From Streptomyces chryseus (lineage in GTDB: Bacteria; Actinomycetota; Actinomycetes; Streptomycetales; Streptomycetaceae): a stretch of 64,000 bases of DNA. The position numbers were made by a program, and so were the translations under genes. The notes beneath the pieces are model-generated. The model saw nothing but the letters and a program-made list of their open reading frames with translations. It was not told where the DNA came from and ran no database searches. Location of the stretch: positions 1-64,000 of the forward strand of contig NZ_BMVO01000017.1 in assembly GCF_014650755.1 (NCBI RefSeq), given 5' to 3'. Below, piece by piece: positions 23,361 through 32,630 of the stretch (positions are counted from its first letter, which is position 1; each line of letters starts with the position of its first letter).

Positions 23361-25999
23361 GCTCGGGAGCCTCCGATCAGGGTGAGGAACGCGTCCTCGA
23401 GGCGACGGTTCGGCCCGACGCCCGTCAACGGCACGTCCAGGCGGACCAGTTCGCCGATGAGTGCGCTGGGCGACGCCCCGTCCAGCCGTACGAGCAGACC
23501 TTCGTCGGTGCGTACGGCGGACCCGATGCCCGGCAGCGAGCCCACCTTCTCGGCCAGCGCCTCGGTCACCTCGCCGTCCGTCGTGACGAGCAGGGTGTCC
23601 GTGCCGCCGGTGATCTCCGCGACGGGCCCGGCCCGCATCAGCCGCCCCCGGTCCATGACGACGAGGTGCGTGCAGGACTGCTCGACCTCGGAGAGGAGGT
23701 GGCTGGAGACGATGACGGTGCGTCCCGCCGCCGCGTAGCGGATCATCACGTCGCGCATCTCGCGGATCTGGGGCGGGTCGAGGCCGTTCGTCGGCTCGTC
23801 GAGGATGAGCAGGTCCGGCATGCCGAGCATGGCCTGGGCGATCGCGAGGCGCTGGCGCATGCCCTGGGAGTACGTCCGTACGGCGCGGTCCAGCGCGTCG
23901 CCGAGCCCTGCGATCTCCAGGGCCTCCTCGGTGCGGGAGTCCTCGGCGGGCCGGCCGGTGGCCCGCCAGTACAGCTCCAGGTTGGCGCGCCCGGTCAGGT
24001 GCGGCAGGAAGCCCGCGCCCTCCACGAACGAGCCGACCCGCGACAGCACGGGCGCGCCCGGCCTGATCGCGTGGCCGAAGACCCGGATCTCGCCGCCGTC
24101 CGGCGTGATGAGGCCCATCAGCATCCGCAGGGTGGTGGTCTTGCCCGCGCCGTTCGGCCCGAGGAGTCCGAGCACCTGCCCCTTCTCGACGCGGAAGGAC
24201 AGGTCCCGTACGGCGTACCGGTCGGCCGACCTGGCGTACTTCTTGGTCAGGTCCGTGATCTGCAGCGGCACCTCGGCCAGCGCCGGGTCCGGCGCGGGCG
24301 CGGTGCTCCGCCGCCGGGCGGTGAGCAGCAGCGCGGCGGCCAGAACGACGCCGATGGCGGGGAGCCCCCAGACCCACCAGGGCAGCGGGGCCGCCTCGGT
24401 CCTGACGCCGGGCGCGGTGGGCACGGCGAGCGTGCCGTCGCCCTGGAGGGAGACGGTGTACGCCGCCGGCTCGGCCGGGGACGCGTAGGCGAGGTCGGTG
24501 GCGGCGAGGACGACGCGCAGCCGGTGCCCGGCCCTGACCTCGTGGTCGATCGCCGGGAGCCGCAGGTCGACGGTGGCGCCGGCCTTGCCGCCGGCGCCGG
24601 TGACGCGGACGGGCGCGACGAGCTGGGAGGGCAGCACCTTCCGCTCCCCGTCCGCGCTCACGTCGTACACCTTGCCGAACAGGACGGCGTCGTCGCGGTC
24701 CGACTTCACCGTGACCCGCACGGTCGGCGAGCCCGTGACGCGCAGGTCGGAGGTGAGCCGCGCCGTCTGGAAGCTCGCGTTCTGGCCGGGGAAGTCGAGG
24801 GACAGCCCCATGCCGAGCCCGGAGAGCTGGGAAAGCGCCCCGACGCCCGGGACGGCGGAGATGGCGGGCGGGTTCGCCCCCGCCGGGCTGGCGAAGTGCT
24901 GCTCGGGCCGGCCCGCCACGAGCTTCAGCCGCCGCTGCCCGGCCTCCAGGCCCGGGTACCGGTCGCCCGTGGCGCCCCGCAGCCGGGCCGCGCCGTCTGT
25001 GGAGTCGATGCCTCCGGTCCGCGTGACGCGGAAGGCGGGCCCGGTGTCCGTGCCCTTCTCGTCCTTCAGGTAGCGGTCGAACCAGTCGGTGATCCGGCCC
25101 TCGACCCTGGCCTTCTCGCGGTCCCCGCCGTCGTGGCCGCCGGCGATCCAGTCGACGGCGACGGGCGCCCCGTTGCCCGCGACCGCCTTCGCGATCGCGT
25201 CGGCGTGGTCGAGCGGGAAGAGCGAGTCGTTCTGCCCCTGCACGACGAGCGCGGGCACCTTGATGCGGTCGCCCACGGCGGACGGGCTGTGCGAGGCCAG
25301 GAGGTCTCGGGCGGCGGCGTCCGGCTGCCCGGCGACGGCGACCCGTTCGTACATCTCGCACAGCCGCTTCTCGAACCGGTCGCAGCCGCCGCCCGTGTTG
25401 ATGAACAGCCCGGCCCAGAGCTTCTTGAAGACGCCGTCGGGGAAGAGCGCGTCGGCCAGGTTCCAGTAGGTGATCTGCGGTGCCACGGCGTCGACGCGCT
25501 GGTCGTGCCCCGCCGCGAGGAGCGAGATCGCGCCGCCGTACGACGATCCGCTGACGCCGACGCGCGGGTCGCCCTCGGCGTCGAGCCGCACCTCCGGCCG
25601 CTTCGCGAGCCAGTCGATGAGCCGCGAGACGTCCGCGACCTCGCCGTCAGGATCGTTCAGCCCGATCTTCCCCGTGGACTTCCCGAAGCCGCGCGCGGAC
25701 CAGGTCAGCACGGTGTACCCGTCGCGGGCCAGCTGCTCGGCCTGCGCCCGCACGTCGCGCTTGCTGCCGCCGAAACCGTGGCCGAGCAGGACGGCGGGGC
25801 GACGCCCGCTCCCCGCGCCGGCGGTGAAGAACGAGGTGTCGATTCTCACCCCGTCCATGCTCATGATCCGTTCCTCGCGGTGCACGGCGGGCCCGTCGCC
25901 GCCGGAGGCGGCGGCCGTCCACGTACCGCCCCCGAGGAGGACGGCGAACGCGGCGGCCGCGCCGGCGAGCGCCCGGCTGCGGGGAATGCGTAGCTTCAT
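23357..25999 (-). CDS. Fusion: exported X-Pro dipeptidyl-peptidase-like hydrolase joined through a membrane span to a cytoplasmic ABC ATPase
   Basis: 880 residues. A signal/anchor helix at 10-30 is followed by an S15/CocE-type alpha/beta hydrolase: PAVLLGHGFGGSKRD, nucleophile GVSGSSYGGAIS (about 152), acid in VQGQNDSLFPLDHAD, base in AGGHDGGDREK. A jelly-roll-like domain precedes a single span WWVWGLPAIGVVLAAALLL (about 540-560). An ABC ATPase follows, with Walker A LLGPNGAGKTTTLRML (about 611), signature YSQGMRQRLAIAQAML, Walker B DLLILDEPTNGLD and a DrrA-like C-terminal extension. The permease is the overlapping next gene. The layout would place the hydrolase outside the cell and the ATPase inside. 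Function unknown; export coupled to peptide or ester cleavage, or signalling between them, are possibilities. Confidence 0.93.
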   Translation of the reverse strand: MKLRIPRSRALAGAAAAFAVLLGGGTWTAAASGGDGPAVHREERIMSMDGVRIDTSFFTAGAGSGRRPAVLLGHGFGGSKRDVRAQAEQLARDGYTVLTWSARGFGKSTGKIGLNDPDGEVADVSRLIDWLAKRPEVRLDAEGDPRVGVSGSSYGGAISLLAAGHDQRVDAVAPQITYWNLADALFPDGVFKKLWAGLFINTGGGCDRFEKRLCEMYERVAVAGQPDAAARDLLASHSPSAVGDRIKVPALVVQGQNDSLFPLDHADAIAKAVAGNGAPVAVDWIAGGHDGGDREKARVEGRITDWFDRYLKDEKGTDTGPAFRVTRTGGIDSTDGAARLRGATGDRYPGLEAGQRRLKLVAGRPEQHFASPAGANPPAISAVPGVGALSQLSGLGMGLSLDFPGQNASFQTARLTSDLRVTGSPTVRVTVKSDRDDAVLFGKVYDVSADGERKVLPSQLVAPVRVTGAGGKAGATVDLRLPAIDHEVRAGHRLRVVLAATDLAYASPAEPAAYTVSLQGDGTLAVPTAPGVRTEAAPLPWWVWGLPAIGVVLAAALLLTARRRSTAPAPDPALAEVPLQITDLTKKYARSADRYAVRDLSFRVEKGQVLGLLGPNGAGKTTTLRMLMGLITPDGGEIRVFGHAIRPGAPVLSRVGSFVEGAGFLPHLTGRANLELYWRATGRPAEDSRTEEALEIAGLGDALDRAVRTYSQGMRQRLAIAQAMLGMPDLLILDEPTNGLDPPQIREMRDVMIRYAAAGRTVIVSSHLLSEVEQSCTHLVVMDRGRLMRAGPVAEITGGTDTLLVTTDGEVTEALAEKVGSLPGIGSAVRTDEGLLVRLDGASPSALIGELVRLDVPLTGVGPNRRLEDAFLTLIGGSRA

Positions 26000-26120
26000 G
26001 ACTGAACCCTAGGTGCCGGGTACGACAACCGAACCGGCCCCCCGGATGGAAGTCTGTGGGGTACTCAAGGAGTACGGGGGCAGCGCCCCGTACCGCACCG
26101 GGAGTACCCGAAGGAGCCGC

Positions 26121-26543
26121 ATGGAAACGCGACCGGTCGTCCGGCAGGCGACGACAGTGCCGGAACTGACCGCCGCCGAGCACCTCTTCGACGGTCCGGT
26201 CCGCCCGGATTGGGCGGAGCGCTTCCTGACCGCGCCCGGCCATGTGATGCTCGTCGCATACGTCGGCGGGGAGCCGGCCGGGATGGTCTCGGGCATCGAG
26301 ATGAGCCGCCCGGACAAGGGCACCGAGATGTGCCTGTACGAATTGTCCGTGGACGAGGCGTTCCGGCGGCGCGGTATCGGCCGGGCCCTGACGCTGGCGC
26401 TGGCGGAGGTCGCCCGGGAGCGCGGCTGTTACGACATGTGGGTGGGCGTGGAGCGCGACAACGACGCGGCGCTGGCGACGTACCGCTCGGCGCGCGGGCG
26501 GGACGACGGTGATTTCGCCATGTTGACCTGGACGTTCGCGTAG
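26121..26543 (+). CDS. GNAT N-acetyltransferase, AAC(3)-I-like
   Basis: 140 residues. The acetyl-CoA loop is FRRRGIGRALTLAL (about residue 80). MCLYELSVDEAFRRRG and YDMWVGVERDNDAALATYR resemble the AAC(3)-I branch. The substrate is not identifiable, and most relatives are not proven resistance enzymes. The ATG at 26121 has AAGGAG 5 nt upstream; the longer frame from GTG 26013 is not needed. Divergent from the hydrolase-ATPase gene. Confidence 0.88.
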   Translation: METRPVVRQATTVPELTAAEHLFDGPVRPDWAERFLTAPGHVMLVAYVGGEPAGMVSGIEMSRPDKGTEMCLYELSVDEAFRRRGIGRALTLALAEVARERGCYDMWVGVERDNDAALATYRSARGRDDGDFAMLTWTFA

Positions 26544-26726
26544 GCGCGCGCCCGCAGACCCGCTGCCTGCGCGCGGCGGGCCCCTCTTTGGCTTGATCCC
26601 GCCCGTAACACGACCTTGTGCCCTTGTGCGCCGCACGAGACCCTGTGCTGCGCATCCGCACCACCCCGCACCCCGCACCCCGCCATTGCCCGCGATCCGG
26701 TCAACGAAAGGTCAGGTGCACGACAC

Positions 26727-27905
<1,179 letters not shown>

Positions 27906-28063
27906 ACCGCGTGACCCCTGCCCCGGGCGCGGCGGCGCCCCGGGGCGGGGACCACCCGGATGCGGGCCCGGTCCCGCGCGCTATCCTCACGCGCACTCTG
28001 TCATGCCTGTGACCGGGGGGTTTGGAGATCGGTCACGGGCGGCTCGAACCACAATGGGGACTC

Positions 28064-28840
28064 ATGCGCGCAGCATCCATAGGTGCCGTTCTCTCCGGCG
28101 CCTTGGTACTTTCCGGCTCCGCTCTCACCGCCGCTCCGGCGGCGTCGGCGGCGGAGACCGGTGTGGAGATCAAGAAGGTCTCCGTCAACGGCGGCAAGGC
28201 CGTCGTCTTCGGCACCTCGCGTACAGAGTCGTTCACCATCTCGGTGACGGCGTCCGACGACTCGGGGATCAACCCCCGCGGCCACCGCTTCCTCGGCATC
28301 GACCGTGAAGTGGGCGACGACTTCTGGACGTTCCACGGCACCCCGACGTGCACGGCTTCCAGCACCACACCCACCACCTCGACCTGCAAGCTGACCGTCC
28401 GGCTCGAAAGCGACATCGACCTGCCCCGCAACACGCTCGCGGGGCCGTGGAAGGTCAAGGTCCAGCTCACGGCCAAGGACGGCGACTACTACGGGGAGAC
28501 GTACGGCACCCACCCGGTGCAGCGGCGCTCCACGCTGAACGTCAACGCTTCCCCCGAACCGGTCACCAAGGGCGGCACGATCACGGTGACGGGCAAGCTG
28601 GCCCGCGCCAACTGGGACAAGTACGTCTACGCGGGCTACACGAACCAGCCCGTACGGCTGCAGTTCCGCCCGAAGAACAGCTCCACGTACACGACCGTCA
28701 AAACGGTGACGAGCAACAGCACGGGCAACCTCAAGACCACCACGCAGGCCACCGCCGACGGCTACTGGCGCTGGAACTTCGCGGGCACGTCCACGACCCC
28801 GGCCGTGGTCGCCACGGGCGACTACGTCGACGTGCGCTGA
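28064..28840 (+). CDS. Secreted beta-rich protein of unknown function
   Basis: 258 residues. The signal peptide runs from MRAASIGAVLSG to about residue 28 (AAPAASAAE). The rest shows two beta-sandwich-like halves: a first domain with VEIKKVSVNGGKAVVFGTSRTESFTISVTASDDSG, and a second starting SPEPVTKGGTITVTGKLARANWD, which reads like an Ig/FN3-type domain with Gly-Thr-rich strands. Two Cys residues (PTCTASS, STCKL) could form one disulfide. No enzymatic motif is seen. The ATG at 28064 is chosen because the signal peptide begins there. I do not recognise the family with certainty. Confidence 0.78.
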   Translation: MRAASIGAVLSGALVLSGSALTAAPAASAAETGVEIKKVSVNGGKAVVFGTSRTESFTISVTASDDSGINPRGHRFLGIDREVGDDFWTFHGTPTCTASSTTPTTSTCKLTVRLESDIDLPRNTLAGPWKVKVQLTAKDGDYYGETYGTHPVQRRSTLNVNASPEPVTKGGTITVTGKLARANWDKYVYAGYTNQPVRLQFRPKNSSTYTTVKTVTSNSTGNLKTTTQATADGYWRWNFAGTSTTPAVVATGDYVDVR

Positions 28841-29008
28841 CCCCGAAGGCACCAACCGCTCCCCCGGCCCGACGGCGCTTTTCCCCCCCGTCCGGGGGGA
28901 GTGAACTTTCCGCCGCTCCGGACGCCTGCTCGTCCGACAGCGTGTTCAATCAGGGGAACGAGCTGCCTGCACGGGCTACTCCTCAGGAACCTGATGGTGA
29001 CGCCGACA

Positions 29009-29040
29009 GAGCCCCGCCCGTCCGAGGACGGCCGGGGCTC
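29009..29040. terminator. Hairpin terminator downstream of the methyltransferase gene
   Basis: GAGCCCCG, C, CCGTCC, GA loop, GGACGG, C, CGGGGCTC: one long stem with a single internal mismatch, lying between the convergent secreted-protein and PCMT genes. A short C7/G6 hairpin precedes it near 28885. Confidence 0.7.
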
Positions 29041-29107
29041 ACTACACCTCGCGTGACCCTGGGGAGCCTCCCGGGATTCAGGTGGCCTCGGCCCAACGCG
29101 GCGGAGA

Positions 29108-30226
29108 TCAGCGGTAGGCACCGCTCGCCATGGGGGACACGATCGCCCCCGGGTGACGCATCCAGACCTGTTGACCCTCGGCTGTGACCGTCAGGCCGAA
29201 GCTCTGGGCGTCAGGTCGGCCGAGGGTGACGTACTCGCGGTGCACGGCCTCGATTTCCGTCCACAGGGCGCGCGGCCCGTACTGCCACACGTCCTCGCCC
29301 TTCGCGGTGGACGTCGCCGACCCGTCCTCGCCACGGGCCCAGACCTTGACGGTGTCCTCGGTCCGGGAATGCTGCATCCAGACGCCCGGCAGACGAGCGC
29401 CCGCGTACAGGGCGAAGCCCAGGGACAGCAGCTCCTCTGGGTCCAGGCCGGCTGTACGGGAGCGGGCTGTGGAGGAGTCGACTTCCACGGTTGCCGCCGC
29501 CCGCTGGGAGCGCATGGGCATGTACGAAGCCCCACCCTGGAAGTGTCCCCAAGCCCGTCCGTCGGCATGGACAGTGAGCTGGACCAGAGCACCGCTCCAA
29601 AAGTCGCGGTACAGCGGGGCCACGATGATGCCGCCCGGCCTGACCTGCTCCACGAACGCGAACGGCATGTGCCGGAGCGAGCACGTGGAGATGATCCGGT
29701 CGAAGGGTGCCTCCTCCGGCCACCCCAGCTCTCCGTCACCGAGTCGGAGGTTCGGGGCATACCCCAAGGGCCGCAGGTGGTTGGTCGCCATGGCGGCCAG
29801 GAGCGGGTCGATCTCGACGCTGTAGACGTTCCGGTCCCCGAGGCGCTCGGACAGGAGAGCCGCCACGTACCCGGAGGTCGTGCCGATCTCCAGGATGCGG
29901 TCGTGGCTCTTGACCTGGAGGAGCCCGAGCATCCTGGCGACCATGGAGGGCATCGAGTTCGAGGAGGTGGCCACCCCCGGCCCGTCCTCCTTCCCATCGT
30001 CCACCTGGATGATCACCGGTTCGTCGCTGTTGACGAGATCGCACCAGTCGTCGTACGTCGTGACCGGCTCGCACCGGTCCGGACGCTGACGCCAGATGTC
30101 CTGCGGGATGAAGTGGTGCCGGGGCAGCTTCTCCCACACCTGACGCCAGGCCGGGGTCAGGAGGCCCTGCTCGTCCAACAACCGGACGAGGGCGGCGTGT
30201 CCTTCCCGCGCTCGCGTCGGGATCAC
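29108..30226 (-). CDS. Protein-L-isoaspartate O-methyltransferase-like enzyme with C-terminal extension, RiPP-associated type
   Basis: 372 residues, against ~210-230 for housekeeping PCMT. The N-terminal part RHHFIPQDIWR and the SAM motif RILEIGTTSGYVAALLSERLG (about 113) are PCMT-like, then YSVEIDPLLA and PGGIIVAPLYRDF. The extra ~140 residues (VDSSTARSRTAGLDPEELLSLGF to the end) are typical of PCMT homologues encoded beside peptide genes in actinomycetes, where they methylate Asp to give aspartimide (lanthipeptide tailoring, graspetides, imiditides). The GTG start overlaps the stop of the 33-aa peptide gene (GTGA), so the two are coupled. A peptide-directed role is inferred from that. Confidence 0.88.
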   Translation of the reverse strand: MIPTRAREGHAALVRLLDEQGLLTPAWRQVWEKLPRHHFIPQDIWRQRPDRCEPVTTYDDWCDLVNSDEPVIIQVDDGKEDGPGVATSSNSMPSMVARMLGLLQVKSHDRILEIGTTSGYVAALLSERLGDRNVYSVEIDPLLAAMATNHLRPLGYAPNLRLGDGELGWPEEAPFDRIISTCSLRHMPFAFVEQVRPGGIIVAPLYRDFWSGALVQLTVHADGRAWGHFQGGASYMPMRSQRAAATVEVDSSTARSRTAGLDPEELLSLGFALYAGARLPGVWMQHSRTEDTVKVWARGEDGSATSTAKGEDVWQYGPRALWTEIEAVHREYVTLGRPDAQSFGLTVTAEGQQVWMRHPGAIVSPMASGAYR

Positions 30227-30324
30227 TTCTTCGGCCCCGACCCGTCAGGGCTCGGCTCCGAGGGGCTCGGGGGAGTCCAGGGCTTGTCGGAGGGCTGACC
30301 GCCGTGCTTTCCGCTGTCGCTCAT
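30223..30324 (-). CDS. 33-residue Pro/Ser-rich peptide with Asp-Gly, candidate substrate of the adjacent PCMT
   Basis: The peptide begins MSDSGKHGGQPSDKPW and ends PDGSGPKK. It is rich in Pro, Ser and Gly with no Cys, so it cannot form lanthionines. Asp-Gly near the C-terminus is the pair most prone to aspartimide formation, which fits a PCMT partner. Start codon ATG 30324 has GGAGACTC upstream; the stop overlaps the enzyme's GTG. It is not of the FxLD type I know from PCMT-linked lanthipeptides. Short genes like this can arise by chance; the 4-nt overlap and placement are the support. Confidence 0.6.
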   Translation of the reverse strand: MSDSGKHGGQPSDKPWTPPSPSEPSPDGSGPKK

Positions 30325-30368
30325 GTGAGTCTCCTGGTTCGGTGTGATGGATGGTCCCGCCTTGGCCG

Positions 30369-30559
30369 TTATCCAGGCAGCAGGCGCAGTCGTGCGAGCC
30401 TGTGGCACTGGCAGTCGCAGCGCAGGGTCTCGATGGGTACATCCGTGGGCGCCTGACTCGACAGCCGGATCGTCGCTGGCCCCCGCACTCGGCGTGCTCC
30501 CCGACGCGACAGGCGGGTGCCGTGTACGCGTCGCTGTGGGCGACGGGCAGGCCCCTCAT
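30369..30559 (-). pseudogene. Small Cys-rich protein gene with apparent frameshift in a G run
   Basis: From ATG 30559 (overlapping the upstream stop as ATGA) the frame reads ACRVGEHAECGG and then loses sense. One frame over, the sequence continues ATIRLSSQAPTDVPIETLRCDCQCH to a stop at 30369. Together they give the familiar streptomycete small protein pattern CRxGEHxxC...P.D.P......RCDCxCH. The break falls at a run of five G around 30485; six G would restore the frame (ECGGPATIRL). It is either a true mutation or a homopolymer error. Zinc binding by the four to five Cys/His is likely. Third-frame readings from 30245 are the out-of-frame tail. Confidence 0.55.
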
Positions 30560-30711
30560 TGATCACTCCTGCAGCGTGGGCAGGTGCAGGGCGGGAATGC
30601 CGAAGGCTCCGGGAGGCGCTCACGATCCCCTTCGGCGACGGTGAGTTGTACGCGCGGCGGAGACCGTCTGCCCGTCCGGGAGTCCGTCTCGTACACCTTG
30701 ATCGTCATCAT
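30556..30711 (-). CDS. Small protein (~50 aa) with C-terminal CxCxxC motif
   Basis: From ATG 30711 or 30708 the product begins MTIKVYETDSRTGRRSPPRV and ends PPCTCPRCRSDQ. The CTCPRC cluster suggests metal binding. GGGGGCAGG upstream could serve as ribosome site. Its stop overlaps the start of the next small gene, which continues toward the peptide and PCMT genes, so it appears to head that operon. Family not recognised. Confidence 0.6.
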   Translation of the reverse strand: MMTIKVYETDSRTGRRSPPRVQLTVAEGDRERLPEPSAFPPCTCPRCRSDQ

Positions 30712-30760
30712 GGGGCCTGCCCCCGTCGTCAGCCAGCAGGGATGCCCCGACCGTAGACAG

Positions 30761-30889
30761 CCGATGTGCACCGACTCCAGCGATGTGCACCGATGTACAC
30801 GGTGGTGACTCAACGCTGTTCCGGGGAGTGTGACGCCCTTGACCAACTTGCCACTGATGGCTCACGGTTGTGCACATCCATGCACACGG
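30761..30889. promoter_or_regulatory. Cluster of GTGCAC-centred repeats in a divergent promoter region
   Basis: Near-identical sites CGATGTGCACCGA at 30762-30774 and 30781-30793, overlapping CGATGTACACGG at 30791-30802, then GGTTGTGCACATCC at 30866-30879 and ATCCATGCACACGG at 30876-30889. The first three flank the minus-strand operon and the last two the plus-strand triad. The XRE/DUF5753 protein of the triad is the obvious candidate binder. Confidence 0.6.
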
Positions 30890-30907
30890 ACGGCAGTGGA
30901 GGCGACC

Positions 30908-31168
30908 ATGGCCTTACGCTTCATCGGCATCGACCCCAGCACAGGTGACGGCGAAAGTCCGACGGTGTGGGTCGACGAGACGCGGGAGGAACTCGTTTTC
31001 CAGGGATGGAAGCCGAGTGCGGAACTCGAAGCGGAGTGCGCGGCCACAGAGGTCCCTGGCCACTCCAAGGGAATCCCGGATCACGAGGCGGTGGTCCGTA
31101 TCCCAGTCAGGATGGTGCCGATGATCAGGGAGGCGTGCGATGCCGTCGAGCGTCCCCACGTTCGCTGA
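30908..31168 (+). CDS. Uncharacterised 86-aa protein of the DUF6879/XRE gene set
   Basis: Begins MALRFIGIDPSTGDGESPTVWVDETREELVFQGW. It is acidic, with no signal or membrane segment and no Cys cluster. The ATG has GTGGAGGCG upstream, and its last 29 nt overlap the DUF6879 gene in another frame, so the two are co-translated. Similar small genes accompany DUF6879 and XRE/DUF5753 genes in streptomycetes; none has a known function to my knowledge. It could be an antidote or adaptor (speculative). Confidence 0.8.
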   Translation: MALRFIGIDPSTGDGESPTVWVDETREELVFQGWKPSAELEAECAATEVPGHSKGIPDHEAVVRIPVRMVPMIREACDAVERPHVR

Positions 31169-31667
31169 ACTGCTACGTTCCGCAAGCCGGTCGGCCGTTC
31201 ACCTTGAGATGCGTGACTCATACGCAGTTGACAACGAAAAAGGTCCGTTCGCCGAGTGGCGGGCGGGACGCCGGCTCGACCCCGCTGACCGCTCCTCCTG
31301 GTGGAGGCCGTGGCTGGACCTCATCGCCGAGACCGTCGCGCGTGGCGTCGTTGTCCGCCGCGCCCGCATCGTCTCCGAGCCGGTCAGCGAGTACATCCGT
31401 TTCGAGCACTCCGGCACTTTCACAAACGTCGTGGCCGGTGAACAGGTGAGGTGGCTGCCACGCCGCCACGCTTCGGGCATCGCACTGCCGGGCAACGACT
31501 TCTGGCTGATCGACGGTCGGCTGATCCGATGGAACCACTTCACCGGGGACGGCGCTTCAGCGGGCGGAGAGATGAGCGACAACCCAGCCGAAGCGAAGTT
31601 GTGCGCCGGGGCCTTCGAAGCGGTGTGGGCGCGAGGCATCCCACACGACGAATACAAGATCGACTAG
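31140..31667 (+). CDS. DUF6879-family protein
   Basis: 175 residues. Characteristic elements: SAVHLEMRDSYAV, FAEWRAGRRLDPAD, RRARIVSEPVSEYIRFEH, DFWLIDGRLIRWNHF. This domain is nearly always encoded directly before an XRE/DUF5753 regulator in actinomycetes, as here (23 nt apart). The proposed role is signalling or partner of that regulator, but it is unproven. ATG 31140 follows AGGGAGGCG. Third-position G/C bias is weaker than in the flanking core genes. Confidence 0.85.
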   Translation: MPSSVPTFAELLRSASRSAVHLEMRDSYAVDNEKGPFAEWRAGRRLDPADRSSWWRPWLDLIAETVARGVVVRRARIVSEPVSEYIRFEHSGTFTNVVAGEQVRWLPRRHASGIALPGNDFWLIDGRLIRWNHFTGDGASAGGEMSDNPAEAKLCAGAFEAVWARGIPHDEYKID

Positions 31668-31690
31668 CGTGAAGAGGTCCCTGTCAGCTC

Positions 31691-32539
31691 ATGCCCATAT
31701 CCCCGTCGTCTGCCGCGCAGGCCGCCCGCGCCAACGTTGCGCAACGCCTGCGCGAGCTTCGCGCCGACGCCGGAATCACGGGGTCTGAGCTGGCCGCCCT
31801 CTGCGGATGGACTCACTCGAAGTCGTCTCGCATCGAGAACGCACGCACTCCCCCCTCCGCAGACGACATCCGGCTGTGGTGCCGCGCCTGCGGGGTGGAG
31901 GACCAGGCACCCGACATCATCGCCCAGTCCCGCAACGCTGAGTCCCTGTACGTGGAGTGGCGGCGCAAGGTCCGCACCGGGCTGAAGCAGCTTCAAGACA
32001 GCTACGTGCCGCTCTTCAAGGCGACGAAGGTCTTCCGCGTCTACTCGGGCACCCTCGTCCCCGGCCTGCTCCAGACGGAGGGGTACGCCACCGGCCTCAT
32101 GTCACTGATCACCACGTTCCGCGAGATCCCGAACGATGTGGCGGAGGCCGTCACTGCGCGCCTTGAGCGTTCCCGGATCCTGCACGCACCTGGACACCGC
32201 TTCGTGCTCTTGGTCGAGGAGACGGCACTGCACCACCAGGTCGGTGACGCTAACGCCATGGCAGCTCAGCTGGGCTACCTGCTGACCGCCGGAGCACTGC
32301 CCGCGGTGTCGCTCGGGGTGATCCCGGCGGACTCACAACGGACCATCTGGCCCATGGAGACGTTCCACGTGTACGACGACACTCTCGTTTCGGTAGAGCT
32401 GCTCTCAGCACGAGTCACGGTCACTCAGCCCTCAGAGATCGCGATGTACTTGAAGGCATTCGAGGAGCTGCGCGGTATGGCCGTGTACGGAGCGTCGGCC
32501 CGCGCACTGATCGTGAAGGCCATCGAGAGCCTGCACTGA
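31691..32539 (+). CDS. XRE-family regulator with DUF5753 sensor domain
   Basis: 282 residues. The HTH at ~15-65 (LRELRADAGITGSELAALCGWTHSKSSRIENARTPPS) is followed by DUF5753 from ~95 to the end (FRVYSGTLVPGLLQTEGYA, RFVLLVEETALHHQVGD, VSLGVIPADSQRTIW, FHVYDDTLVSVELLSA). This is the WhiJ-like family with dozens of paralogues per Streptomyces genome, each usually next to a small DUF397 or DUF6879 partner. It probably controls both its own operon and the divergent PCMT operon through the GTGCAC repeats. Last gene of the triad. Confidence 0.92.
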   Translation: MPISPSSAAQAARANVAQRLRELRADAGITGSELAALCGWTHSKSSRIENARTPPSADDIRLWCRACGVEDQAPDIIAQSRNAESLYVEWRRKVRTGLKQLQDSYVPLFKATKVFRVYSGTLVPGLLQTEGYATGLMSLITTFREIPNDVAEAVTARLERSRILHAPGHRFVLLVEETALHHQVGDANAMAAQLGYLLTAGALPAVSLGVIPADSQRTIWPMETFHVYDDTLVSVELLSARVTVTQPSEIAMYLKAFEELRGMAVYGASARALIVKAIESLH

Positions 32540-32630
32540 CCCCAGACGCACTGAAGCGCCCCTCACGGACAGAGCCATGAGGGGGCGTAGTCGCGCATGG
32601 ATCAGCTTTTCGGGATTCCGAGCGCTGCGG

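Noticed and set aside
22443..25361. 972-codon minus-strand frame spanning the permease and most of the hydrolase-ATPase
   Set aside because: Only the last 305 codons (the permease) are real; the rest is an out-of-frame reading of the fusion gene.
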